Origin: Flavobacteriales bacterium UBA958
GTDB taxonomy: Bacteria > Bacteroidota > Bacteroidia > Flavobacteriales_D > Crocinitomicaceae
Direction: 5' to 3'
Assembly: GCA_002293045.1 (NCBI GenBank)
Contig: DBCM01000109.1
Coordinates: 4,728 to 26,376 of the forward strand
Length of the DNA stretch: 21,649 nt
Part shown: positions 14,364-21,649 of the stretch, piece by piece
Layout of the letters: each line of letters opens with the position of its first letter
How positions within the stretch are numbered: the stretch's first letter is position 1
Made by a program: the position numbers and the translations under genes
The notes under the pieces: model-generated
What the model was told of the DNA's origin: nothing
What the model saw: the letters and a program-made list of their open reading frames with translations, nothing else
Database searches by the model: none

Positions 14364-15602
14364 TTATTGTACAATCACCGGCAAGCGATAATAGTGCCCG
14401 TTTAAGCGGATTAATGCGAATGAAGTTTGAAGTGAAAACGTTATGGTGTCTTTCGAAGTATCCTGAAGCGCTAATTCAAGTGCTTTTCCCGAATAATCGA
14501 AGGCCATGATTGCGAATTGATTTAGGTTACTCCCTTTAATAAGCCATTGTTGCTCATCAAGGGCTTGGATGGAAATCTCTGATTCAAGCGCTGAAATACC
14601 GTTTGACCCAACGGTTATTTGCATAGAATCTATAGCTTGTCCGCATGGACCTGAAGCCGTGCAGGTTACCCAATAAGTACCTTCGGTAAATACATGAATT
14701 ACGCTCCCGCCGAATGCAGTAGCATTGTCGCCAAAATCCCAAACAATGCTATCACAAGCGCTACAGGTGGCATCGAACATATAACTACCGGGTAAAATCC
14801 CATTCATTTCAGCAACCACTTCCACCTGCGTCAAAGAATCCGGATGGGTGAGCATCCACGTACCCATGCTATCCAAGACCACTAAGTTTGCCGCATCAAT
14901 CAAGTGTTGCGCCGTGATCGCATCCAGCCCTGCCGTGTAGGCTAAATTTGGTGAAATGGCTTTATGAAATAGGGAAACATAAAATACAGAGGCCGCTAAA
15001 TACGTGCCCGCCACCGACGGATGCGAACCATCACCAACGTACAATTGAATGCTGGGTTGTGTTTCTCGGATATACCGCCATGCGGAACCCACAGGACTCA
15101 CTCCCGCATTACTGGAATCTGCAATACGTAAATACGCATCACGCAATCGCGCATTCATTTTATAAAAGGTATTGATGCTGTCCCATTGGGGATCTCCATT
15201 CTCTCTTCCCCAAGTCATAAAATAATTCACCTGCGCGCATGAATGATTCGCATATACTGAATCCGCCAGTTGTGTAGCATAAGGAAGGGATTGCGTATTC
15301 ACTTGCTGATATGGGAACGACGGTTCTTGACTTTGTCCTTGAATTACTACGTAATCCCACGCTTGCGCATTAATTTTTTGATACGTTACCAGATCTTGGG
15401 TATGCATTTGAAAGGTATATCCGCCGTTGGTTTTGGAATCTACATTCACTTGATCTCCCATCGCCGCTGCAAGTTGAACGAGCGTTCCGGGCAAATCATT
15501 GGCATAGGTGTAGCTGTTCCCAATAAACAGCACATTCAATTGCTGTTGAGCTAATCCGAGCGATGAAACAAAGAGGAGGAGTATTACTAAAGGCTTTTGC
15601 AT
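14364..15602 (-). CDS. Secreted SGNH/GDSL-type hydrolase with PKD domain and T9SS-like tail
   Basis: The 412-residue protein has a signal peptide (residues 1-19, 'MQKPLVILLLFVSSLGLAQ'). The SGNH hydrolase domain (about 22-255) has block I 'FIGNSYTYAND' with the nucleophile S30, Gly at 60-61, block III around 'WGREN' (N135) and block V 'DGSHPSVAG' with D191 and H194. Such enzymes are esterases or deacetylases, often acting on polysaccharide esters; the substrate here is not shown. A PKD-like domain follows ('SIVWDFGDNATAFGG', 'FTEGTYWVTCTASGPCG'). The last 70 residues look like a T9SS type A domain by position and pattern ('FAIMAFDYSGK', 'FALIRLNGHYY') but lack the usual 'YPNP', so T9SS export is less certain than for its neighbours. 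It is divergent from the FG-GAP gene with only 31 bases between starts. Confidence 0.82.
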   Translation of the reverse strand: MQKPLVILLLFVSSLGLAQQQLNVLFIGNSYTYANDLPGTLVQLAAAMGDQVNVDSKTNGGYTFQMHTQDLVTYQKINAQAWDYVVIQGQSQEPSFPYQQVNTQSLPYATQLADSVYANHSCAQVNYFMTWGRENGDPQWDSINTFYKMNARLRDAYLRIADSSNAGVSPVGSAWRYIRETQPSIQLYVGDGSHPSVAGTYLAASVFYVSLFHKAISPNLAYTAGLDAITAQHLIDAANLVVLDSMGTWMLTHPDSLTQVEVVAEMNGILPGSYMFDATCSACDSIVWDFGDNATAFGGSVIHVFTEGTYWVTCTASGPCGQAIDSMQITVGSNGISALESEISIQALDEQQWLIKGSNLNQFAIMAFDYSGKALELALQDTSKDTITFSLQTSFALIRLNGHYYRLPVIVQ

Positions 15603-15621
15603 GTGCTATTTTTTTCTTCCG

Positions 15622-15629
15622 TAAATTTA
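15622..15629. promoter_or_regulatory. Symmetric TAAATTTA element in a 31-base divergent gap
   Basis: TAAATTTA is its own reverse complement and differs from the TAnnTTTG consensus only in the last base on both strands. It ends 4 bases before the ATG at 15634 and 19 bases before the minus-strand ATG at 15602. It may serve as the -7 element of one or both divergent genes. Confidence 0.35.
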
Positions 15630-15633
15630 CAAC

Positions 15634-17853
15634 ATGAATTCTTTCATACACCATCGATTCTCGGTTTTAATCAGTGCACTGTTTCTGTTGAATTCATTTG
15701 TTGCTCAATTTCAATTCAATTACAACGATTCAATTCCAGTGGTTAAGTTGGGGAATACCCTTAAGTTCCCATGGGCAGGAGGCATTAATTATGCGCAATT
15801 TTCTGAGCTGGATTATGATTACGACGGTGACCTGGATTTGATTTTGTTAGATCGAAGCAACGACCAAATTCGTGTGTTTGAACATCGGATTCAAGGGGCT
15901 GCACATTCCTATCAATTCAACCCCTACGGCGATGCCTTGTTCCCATCGGATGTGCGCTATCGAATGTTCTTGGCAGATTATAATTTAGATGGAAAAAATG
16001 ATTTATTTACCTATGGAATAGGCGGTGTAAAAGTGTATCGAAATGCGGGTAACAGTGGGGTAGGGCTGCAATGGGTGCTTGAAAAGAATTTGCTCTATTC
16101 AGATTATAACGGCATGTTCATGGGACTCTATGTAAGTTCTGCAGACATCCCCGCCATTGTGGATGTAGACGGAGATTCGGATTTGGATATATTAACCTTT
16201 TCCATTGCGGGAGATCATGTGGAGTATCACAAAAACATGTCCAAAGAACTCTATGGCCATTGTGACAGCTTGATTTTTGTCCTTAAAAACAAATGCTGGG
16301 GAGGATTCAGAGAAGAAGTTACTTCAAATGCCATTACATTGTTCGATACCGGGAGTTTATGCACCACAGGAAACGTACCTAATCCGCAGCTACCAGTAAT
16401 TCCGAAACCCGAAGAAGAAGAAAAAGCACATGCGGGCTCTACGTTGTTGGCGCTGGATTTAGACAACAGCGGTGTACTTGATTTGTTGATTGGCGATGTA
16501 GCATACGGAAATTTGAATAAATTGATGAATGGCGGAACTAACCCGAATACGAATTCGCAGATGATTTCTGTAGATCCCAATTTTCCTTCAAATTCGGTGT
16601 CTTTGGACCTTCAATTGTTTCCGGGTGCGTTTTATTTGGACGTGGATTTTGATGGGAAGAAGGACTTGCTTTGTAGTCCGAATGCCAGAGGTACTTCTGA
16701 GAATGAACAAAGTGTATGGAAATACAAAAATCAAGGGTCGGTATCGGTTCCAAATTTTATCTATGAAACTGATGCGTTCCTGCAGCGCGACATGATTGAG
16801 CATGGCATTGGATCCGTTCCAGTCTTTGCCGATGTTACCAATGATGGCCTTCCTGATTTATTTGTCGCGAATTATTTTGCCTATAAACAGACGCTTTTAA
16901 CTGAATCTCGAATTGCCTATTATAAAAATACTGGAACCTTAGCAAATCCAGTGTTCACCTTTGTAGATAATGATTTTCTGAACTTAAGCCAGCTGAATCT
17001 CGGGTATAGAACTATGCCCACCTTTGGAGATTTAACAGGGGATGGAAGGCCAGAATTAATCCTAGGATTGGAAGATGGTACCTTGCGGTATTACCCAAAT
17101 CAAAGTACGGGGTCTTCCCCAGTTTTTGGTCCAGCTCAAACCCAATTTCAGAGCATCGACGTCGGACAGCTGGCAGCACCACAATTATTCGATTTAAACA
17201 AAGACTCGCTGTTGGATTTAATAATCGGTGAAAAAACAGGGACCTTACAGTATTTCCAAAATACGGGTACTTCAGCGGCTCCAACGTTTACGTTAATGGA
17301 CCCAAGCCTCGGGGGTATTGACATCGTGACCGCTACTCCAGATGGATTTCCTCAACCGCATTTTTTTAGATGGCAAGATACCACGTATTTAATGATTGGA
17401 GGGTACGACGGTAAAATCCGCTTTTACGACAGCATCGATGAGCACCTGAATGACACCTTTAATTTGCGCGCTTTCCCATTTTTAGGATTGGAAGTGGGAT
17501 CATTTTCTGCCGTAGCGGTCGACGATATTGATCACGACGGTCGACTGGACCTTTATGTTGGGCAAGATTTAGGCGGGATTTTTCGATTAGAACACCAAGC
17601 AGGAAGTAATTTAAGTCAAACGGAATTATTGGATCCTGCCATAACCTTGTACCCTAACCCAACCCAACACGACATCACCATTAAATCATCGATTAATTTG
17701 GGGAGCGTCACCTTGTTTGATCTTTCAGGCAAATGCATCTTGGATTCCTCCTGTAATTCGATGGAGTGTACTTTATCCTTAAGGGATGTTCAACAGGGGG
17801 TTTATCTCATATTTCATGCAGGAAAACCGATTGGACGAGTGGTAAAGCTTTAA
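15634..17853 (+). CDS. Secreted FG-GAP/VCBS repeat protein with T9SS tail
   Basis: The 739-residue protein has a signal peptide (about residues 1-24) and nine or so FG-GAP/VCBS-type repeats. Each carries an EF-hand-like calcium loop: 'DYDYDGDLDLIL', 'DYNLDGKNDLF', 'DVDGDSDLDIL', 'DLDNSGVLDLL', 'DVDFDGKKDLL', 'DVTNDGLPDLF', 'DLTGDGRPELIL', 'DLNKDSLLDLI' and 'DIDHDGRLDLY'. Together they should form a calcium-stabilised beta-propeller of the integrin-alpha type, used for adhesion or ligand binding. The C-terminus ('ITLYPNPTQHDITI', 'VTLFDLSGKCI', 'GVYLIFHAG') is a T9SS type A domain. A Cys-containing insert with an acidic stretch (near 'PKPEEEEKAH') interrupts the repeats. The stop is only 16 bases from the stop of the convergent FAH gene. 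Confidence 0.87.
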   Translation: MNSFIHHRFSVLISALFLLNSFVAQFQFNYNDSIPVVKLGNTLKFPWAGGINYAQFSELDYDYDGDLDLILLDRSNDQIRVFEHRIQGAAHSYQFNPYGDALFPSDVRYRMFLADYNLDGKNDLFTYGIGGVKVYRNAGNSGVGLQWVLEKNLLYSDYNGMFMGLYVSSADIPAIVDVDGDSDLDILTFSIAGDHVEYHKNMSKELYGHCDSLIFVLKNKCWGGFREEVTSNAITLFDTGSLCTTGNVPNPQLPVIPKPEEEEKAHAGSTLLALDLDNSGVLDLLIGDVAYGNLNKLMNGGTNPNTNSQMISVDPNFPSNSVSLDLQLFPGAFYLDVDFDGKKDLLCSPNARGTSENEQSVWKYKNQGSVSVPNFIYETDAFLQRDMIEHGIGSVPVFADVTNDGLPDLFVANYFAYKQTLLTESRIAYYKNTGTLANPVFTFVDNDFLNLSQLNLGYRTMPTFGDLTGDGRPELILGLEDGTLRYYPNQSTGSSPVFGPAQTQFQSIDVGQLAAPQLFDLNKDSLLDLIIGEKTGTLQYFQNTGTSAAPTFTLMDPSLGGIDIVTATPDGFPQPHFFRWQDTTYLMIGGYDGKIRFYDSIDEHLNDTFNLRAFPFLGLEVGSFSAVAVDDIDHDGRLDLYVGQDLGGIFRLEHQAGSNLSQTELLDPAITLYPNPTQHDITIKSSINLGSVTLFDLSGKCILDSSCNSMECTLSLRDVQQGVYLIFHAGKPIGRVVKL

Positions 17854-17869
17854 TCTTTTTTCCAGGATC

Positions 17870-18478
17870 TTACTTCACCGTAATCCGATACATTTCTTGT
17901 CCGTTCAAGGTCCCAACTAATTCATCACCAATGGAAATCGGACCAACACCTGCAGGGGTTCCAGTAAAGATTAAATCACCGGTTTTTAGCGTAATGAACT
18001 TGGAAATGTAGGCAATGATTTGATCAATGTTAAATAACATCAGGGTTGGATTCCCATGCTGCTTGCGTATACCATTTTGATGAAACTCAAAGGACAGGGA
18101 ATCAAATGCTTCATGGGTAATTGGAATCCATTGGGATGACACCACGGCGCTTTGGTCAAAGGCTTTCGCTATTTCCCATGGCAGTCCGTTCGCTTTGCAT
18201 TCGGCTTGAAGGTCACGGGCTGTAAAATCAATGCCGAGACCAACACTGCTATAGTATTTGTGCGCAAATGCCGGGTCGATGTGTTTGCCAACGCGATCAA
18301 TTTTGACCACTAGTTCGCATTCATAATGAATTTCGTTGGTGAATCCTGGAAAATAGAAAACGTCATCTTTTAAGAGTGCTGTATCAGGTTTCATAAAGAA
18401 AACAGGGGCGCTTGGAACTTCCGCGTTCATTTCGGCCGCATGATCCGCATAGTTTCGTCCAATACAAATGATTTTCAT
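17870..18478 (-). CDS. Fumarylacetoacetate hydrolase family protein
   Basis: The 202-residue protein is a single FAH-family catalytic domain, the size of FAHD1/YcgM-like enzymes. 'MKIICIGRNYADHAAEM' is the typical start. Metal ligands are E53 and E55 ('IHYECELVV') and D84 ('GLGIDFTARDLQ'), followed by 'AKAFDQSAV' and 'GDLIFTGTPAGVGPI'. Members hydrolyse acylpyruvates, decarboxylate or tautomerise oxaloacetate, or act in aromatic degradation; the compact form suggests acylpyruvase or oxaloacetate activity, but this is not proved here. Its ATG overlaps the stop of the upstream exonuclease gene by 4 bases (ATGA), so it is the last gene of a coupled operon. Confidence 0.9.
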   Translation of the reverse strand: MKIICIGRNYADHAAEMNAEVPSAPVFFMKPDTALLKDDVFYFPGFTNEIHYECELVVKIDRVGKHIDPAFAHKYYSSVGLGIDFTARDLQAECKANGLPWEIAKAFDQSAVVSSQWIPITHEAFDSLSFEFHQNGIRKQHGNPTLMLFNIDQIIAYISKFITLKTGDLIFTGTPAGVGPISIGDELVGTLNGQEMYRITVK

Positions 18479-19317
18479 TTTTTATTGAATTTCGAAGAAA
18501 GTTGGTTGAGTTTATCTTGAAATCCAGCCTCCTTGGTAGGTTCTTTAAGCGCTTTCAACCGGTTTACTTCCGCACGCAAGCAATCTTTGGTTTGGAACGG
18601 GAAATCCGCATCTAACATCCAACCGTAATATCCAGGTTCTAATTTCATAACCGCTTCAACTGTTTTCCCCTTGTGTTTACCAAAGTTGTACATGATTTCT
18701 CCCTTTTGATTTTTTGCTAATCTTCCGGCAAAATCAACAGCTCCCAATGGGCTATTGCTTGAAAATGCAGCGAGGGCTGGAATTTCGGGGGTAAGTTGGT
18801 CGTATCGATCTAATTGTGCGAGAAAGACATCCAAGGTAACTTCTGTGTCGTACAAGGCGTCGTGCGCATTCTCCATGGGTTTACCGCAGTAAAACTGATA
18901 GGCGGCAGATAGGGTACGCTGTTCCATTTTATGGAAAATGTTCTGTACATCTACAAAATTTCTGCCTTCCATCGGAAAGGGATGACCAACGCGATAGAAT
19001 TCCTCTACCATGAAAGGAATATCGAATTTGTTAGAATTATAGCCCGCTAAATCGGATTCACCCATGAAGGCAATAATCTCCTCTGCAACCTCCGCTAATT
19101 TTGGAGCATTTTTCACCATTTCATTACTGATCCCATGAATGGCAGTGATCTCCTCAGGAATAGAGATTTCTGGGTTGACAATATAATTACGGGATTCACG
19201 ACGTCCATCCGGAAATAAAATCACGGCAGCAAGCTGTACAATTCGGTCCTTGGTAAGTTGTGTACCTGTCGTTTCAAGGTCGAAAAAACACAAGGGTTTC
19301 GTGAGCGATAAGCGCAT
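18475..19317 (-). CDS. DEDDh 3'-5' exonuclease (DnaQ/ExoX-like)
   Basis: The 280-residue protein has an epsilon-type exonuclease domain in residues 8-170: 'FFDLETTG' (D13, E15), 'IHGISNEMV' (60-68), 'YNSNKFD' (D99) and 'AHDALYD' (H152, D157) give the full DEDDh set, so it should be active. A C-terminal module, 'MYNFGKHKGKTVEAV' with 'PGYYGWMLDADFP', matches the small domain often found after ExoX-like nucleases in Bacteroidota. The role is probably DNA repair or proofreading rather than replicative epsilon. Its ATG shares a base with the stop of the OmpA-like gene (TAATG), and its end overlaps the FAH gene, so all three are translationally coupled. Confidence 0.9.
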   Translation of the reverse strand: MRLSLTKPLCFFDLETTGTQLTKDRIVQLAAVILFPDGRRESRNYIVNPEISIPEEITAIHGISNEMVKNAPKLAEVAEEIIAFMGESDLAGYNSNKFDIPFMVEEFYRVGHPFPMEGRNFVDVQNIFHKMEQRTLSAAYQFYCGKPMENAHDALYDTEVTLDVFLAQLDRYDQLTPEIPALAAFSSNSPLGAVDFAGRLAKNQKGEIMYNFGKHKGKTVEAVMKLEPGYYGWMLDADFPFQTKDCLRAEVNRLKALKEPTKEAGFQDKLNQLSSKFNKK

Positions 19318-21605
19318 TATTTCAGGATAATGAACTCCGTACGACGGTTAGCCAAATGATCCGCATCTGAACAACTAACTCCGTCTCCACATGGTTTAAG
19401 TAATTCGCTTTCACCAAATCCTTTCGCAGAGATTCGTTCAGGATTCACCACCAAGGCCTTAATGTAGTTCATGGCTGTTTTAGCACGCATGTCCGAAAGC
19501 CACTGGTTGTAGATTGCTGGTCCGCGACTGTCTGTATGAGAACGGATTTCGATTTTCAAACTTGGATTATCATTCATAACCTGAATAACCTCTTTCAATT
19601 TGTTTTTTGAGAAATCAGTAAGGTTATAGCGGTCAAACTGGTAATTTACCAAATACGGACCGATAAATCCTTTTTGTGTAGCCTCTAATTTGAAGTTTAC
19701 GGTAACCACGGAATCTTCTAATAAATCGGTATCCACTTTGGAGGCTGCATTTAAGTAACCTTCCGCACCCGCCGTTAATTCTCCAGCAATGTGAGACTCA
19801 TATTCATACGAGGCGATCAGTTCGCTGCGGTACATTCCATTCGCACCACTTATTGCCGTACCTGTTTTGCCATCAATAGATACATTCACTGAGGCATTTG
19901 CAACAGGAGCACCACTTTCAATGTCCACCACGACCCCTTTAATTTCATAGGTAGGGAACGGAATAATTTTAGAATCCTCATCAATGATTAGGACTTTTTT
20001 ATTAATGATTTCAAAGGAGGCGTCACACGTGGTATTGAATCGGTTGGTGTATGGCTTGGTGGTCAACGGACCGTAGTAGTATGCGAGTTCATATTCCTTA
20101 CATTTTTCTAACGAAGCAACAAAAACCCCGTCGCGCATTCTCGGAGATAACAAGGTTTCTGTGGAATTTGCGCAGTTGGTGCATTTTAGGGTAATGTAAG
20201 ACTGTTCAGGAATTGCGTTTCCTTTCGTATTTACGATTCTTCCGTCAAGCATTGCAATCGCAGATGGAGTTTCGTTTGGACTCACCTGGTAGATATCATA
20301 CATTCCCATGGAGCTAATCCGATTAGAAGTGACGTAACCGGTGATTCCATCGCCTGTTACACTAAAATACACTTCATCAGAGAATGAATTTACTGAGGTA
20401 CCAAGATTTGTAGGTTTTGACCACATTCCGTTTTCATCTTTGGTAGATTTAAAAATGTCGTAACCGCCTATACTTTGCGCATTGTTCGAAGCAAAATAAA
20501 GTGTTTTTCCGTCGAACGAAACAAATGGGGCCATTTCATCAGCTTCTGAATTAAGCATCGCCATGTTTTTTGCTTCAGACCACGTTTCACCATTTTTCTC
20601 ACAAAGAAAAAGATCCCACCCGCCTTTTCCGCTCATGGCATTGGATACGAAGTAGGCGTATTTGCCGTCTTGGCTTACGCTAAGCTGCATATTAAAAGGA
20701 GCAGATTTTTCTTTACCATTATTTACGCTCAGTTTTACCGGTTTTGAAGGGGAAAAAACACCGTTCGTTAATTCAGTTACGAAGACATTCGGATTGTTCC
20801 AGCTGGAGTAATAAAGTACGCGTTCATTTGCACTGATACCACTGATGAGTTCGTCAATTTTAACTTCGTTTACAGGGAATGCGGAGATCTCAGACCAAGT
20901 TCCTTTACGATCCATACTGGTTTGGTAAACATCCGAAGGCAATACATTGAACATAGGTTCTACGTACGCTGCAGAGCCATTGTCGCTTAGAGGTTTCGCA
21001 GAGGAAAACAGCAAGGACTTTCCATCCGGAGAAATGAAGGCACCTGCTTCATTGTATAACGTATTCACAGAAGTCAATGCAATTCCGGCCTCCGGGGCAT
21101 TACTTAATTTTTTTGCGGTATTGATTTGACTTACTCGAATTTCAGCCATTGGGATGAGTGTGGAACCTTTTTGGGTTTCTGATAAAAACTGATTGTAAAA
21201 ACCTAGCGCTTTGTCTAAGTTTCCTAAGCGGTGATGGCATATTCCTAAGTAGAAATATACATCCTTTGGAGCACTTGTTTCTTTTGGAGAATAGATATCA
21301 TAGTTGATTTCTGTTTTCGCTGAAGCTAATTCCAAGTGCTTAAGTGCCAATTCAGGAGATTTGTTCATTCCCAGTAAAATAAAGCCTTTTCGGTAATTGT
21401 AGTTACCGTTTTTCGGTTGTAGAGTCAACAGTTTGTCGGTAACTAAATCGGCAAAATGGTAAAAGTTTTCTTGAAGAAATCGCGAACATTCTGTAACCAG
21501 TTGAGGTTCTTCGGCAGTTTTGATCATGGTTTTTACTTCAACCTCATTCATCTGAGCAAATAGGTTGAGGCTAAGAAAAGAAAAAATGATGCTTAATTTC
21601 TTCAT
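19317..21605 (-). CDS. PorE-like outer membrane-associated protein: TPR, PD40 propeller, regulatory and OmpA domains
   Basis: The 762-residue protein has a signal peptide ('MKKLSIIFSFLSLNLFAQ', no lipobox Cys) and TPR-like helices (about 30-170). PD40/WD40-like propeller repeats follow (about 185-440; 'GAFISPDGKSLLFSS', 'LYFASNNAQSIGGYDIF', 'GYVTSNRISSMGMYDIY'), then a carboxypeptidase-regulatory-like fold (about 552-600) and an OmpA C-terminal domain (about 650-762; 'IEIRSHTDSRG', 'LSDMRAKTAMNYI'), which should bind peptidoglycan. This order matches PorE of the T9SS in Porphyromonas gingivalis, and T9SS cargo genes lie nearby. But Bacteroidota carry several such paralogues, so PorE is a suggestion. 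It heads a coupled operon with the exonuclease and FAH genes. The 44 bases upstream show no clear promoter motif. Confidence 0.85.
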   Translation of the reverse strand: MKKLSIIFSFLSLNLFAQMNEVEVKTMIKTAEEPQLVTECSRFLQENFYHFADLVTDKLLTLQPKNGNYNYRKGFILLGMNKSPELALKHLELASAKTEINYDIYSPKETSAPKDVYFYLGICHHRLGNLDKALGFYNQFLSETQKGSTLIPMAEIRVSQINTAKKLSNAPEAGIALTSVNTLYNEAGAFISPDGKSLLFSSAKPLSDNGSAAYVEPMFNVLPSDVYQTSMDRKGTWSEISAFPVNEVKIDELISGISANERVLYYSSWNNPNVFVTELTNGVFSPSKPVKLSVNNGKEKSAPFNMQLSVSQDGKYAYFVSNAMSGKGGWDLFLCEKNGETWSEAKNMAMLNSEADEMAPFVSFDGKTLYFASNNAQSIGGYDIFKSTKDENGMWSKPTNLGTSVNSFSDEVYFSVTGDGITGYVTSNRISSMGMYDIYQVSPNETPSAIAMLDGRIVNTKGNAIPEQSYITLKCTNCANSTETLLSPRMRDGVFVASLEKCKEYELAYYYGPLTTKPYTNRFNTTCDASFEIINKKVLIIDEDSKIIPFPTYEIKGVVVDIESGAPVANASVNVSIDGKTGTAISGANGMYRSELIASYEYESHIAGELTAGAEGYLNAASKVDTDLLEDSVVTVNFKLEATQKGFIGPYLVNYQFDRYNLTDFSKNKLKEVIQVMNDNPSLKIEIRSHTDSRGPAIYNQWLSDMRAKTAMNYIKALVVNPERISAKGFGESELLKPCGDGVSCSDADHLANRRTEFIILK

Positions 21606-21649
21606 AAATCGGTAGTTTTGAGAGTGTTAATTTAATTAAAATTTGCGAT

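Noticed and set aside
14192..14509. 105-residue plus-strand open frame over repeat copy D
   Set aside because: It runs antisense to the GIY-YIG start and the SGNH gene end and includes the repeat translation; no coding signal of its own.

Overview
The window looks like chromosomal DNA from a Bacteroidota bacterium, most likely Flavobacteriales (Crocinitomicaceae/Fluviicola-like; the exact family is a guess). The evidence is four secreted proteins with type IX secretion (T9SS) style C-terminal domains, a PorE-like OmpA protein, several TAnnTTTG promoter elements (the Bacteroidota -7 consensus), almost no Shine-Dalgarno sequences, and AT-rich intergenic DNA. I see no tRNA, rRNA, CRISPR array, transposase or phage gene. 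No stretch above 300 bases lacks a gene.

Layout. 1-1740 is the 3' part of a secreted beta-helix protein. 1858-2916 is a two-domain VOC (glyoxalase-fold) protein. 3045-4919 (minus) is a membrane-anchored serine hydrolase that seems to be a GH3/beta-lactamase fusion without its GH3 catalytic barrel. Divergent from it is pckA (5129-6739), closed by a clear hairpin terminator. The terminator T-run overlaps a promoter element for the next cluster: cysD-cysN (ATP sulfurylase, sulfate activation), a YdeI-like protein overlapping cysN by 4 bases, and a membrane-anchored DUF5715/M15-like protein. 10383-11225 is an unrecognised polytopic membrane protein. 11448-13094 is a secreted PHP-fold phosphoesterase with PKD and T9SS domains. 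13265-13840 is a SOUL haem-binding-like protein.

13848-14324 is the most unusual part: a small GIY-YIG endonuclease gene (minus) with four copies of a palindromic repeat around it (core TGAGCCTGTCGAAGGG); a fifth, longer variant sits at 2954-2997. In each copy the loop is conserved, while the flanking arms differ between copies yet match each other within a copy. The stop codon of the endonuclease lies inside one arm. This resembles a REP/RAYT-type arrangement with a GIY-YIG nuclease instead of a transposase.

14364-15602 (minus) is a secreted SGNH hydrolase with a PKD domain, divergent across only 31 bases from a 739-residue FG-GAP/VCBS repeat protein with a T9SS tail (15634-17853). The window ends with a tightly coupled minus-strand operon read from 21605 to 17870: a PorE-like TPR/PD40/OmpA protein, a DEDDh 3'-5' exonuclease and a fumarylacetoacetate-hydrolase-family enzyme.

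Overall this is core metabolism (gluconeogenesis, sulfate activation) mixed with cell-surface and secreted functions. The novelty candidates are the repeat/GIY-YIG locus and promoter elements that lie so close to start codons that some transcripts may be almost leaderless.
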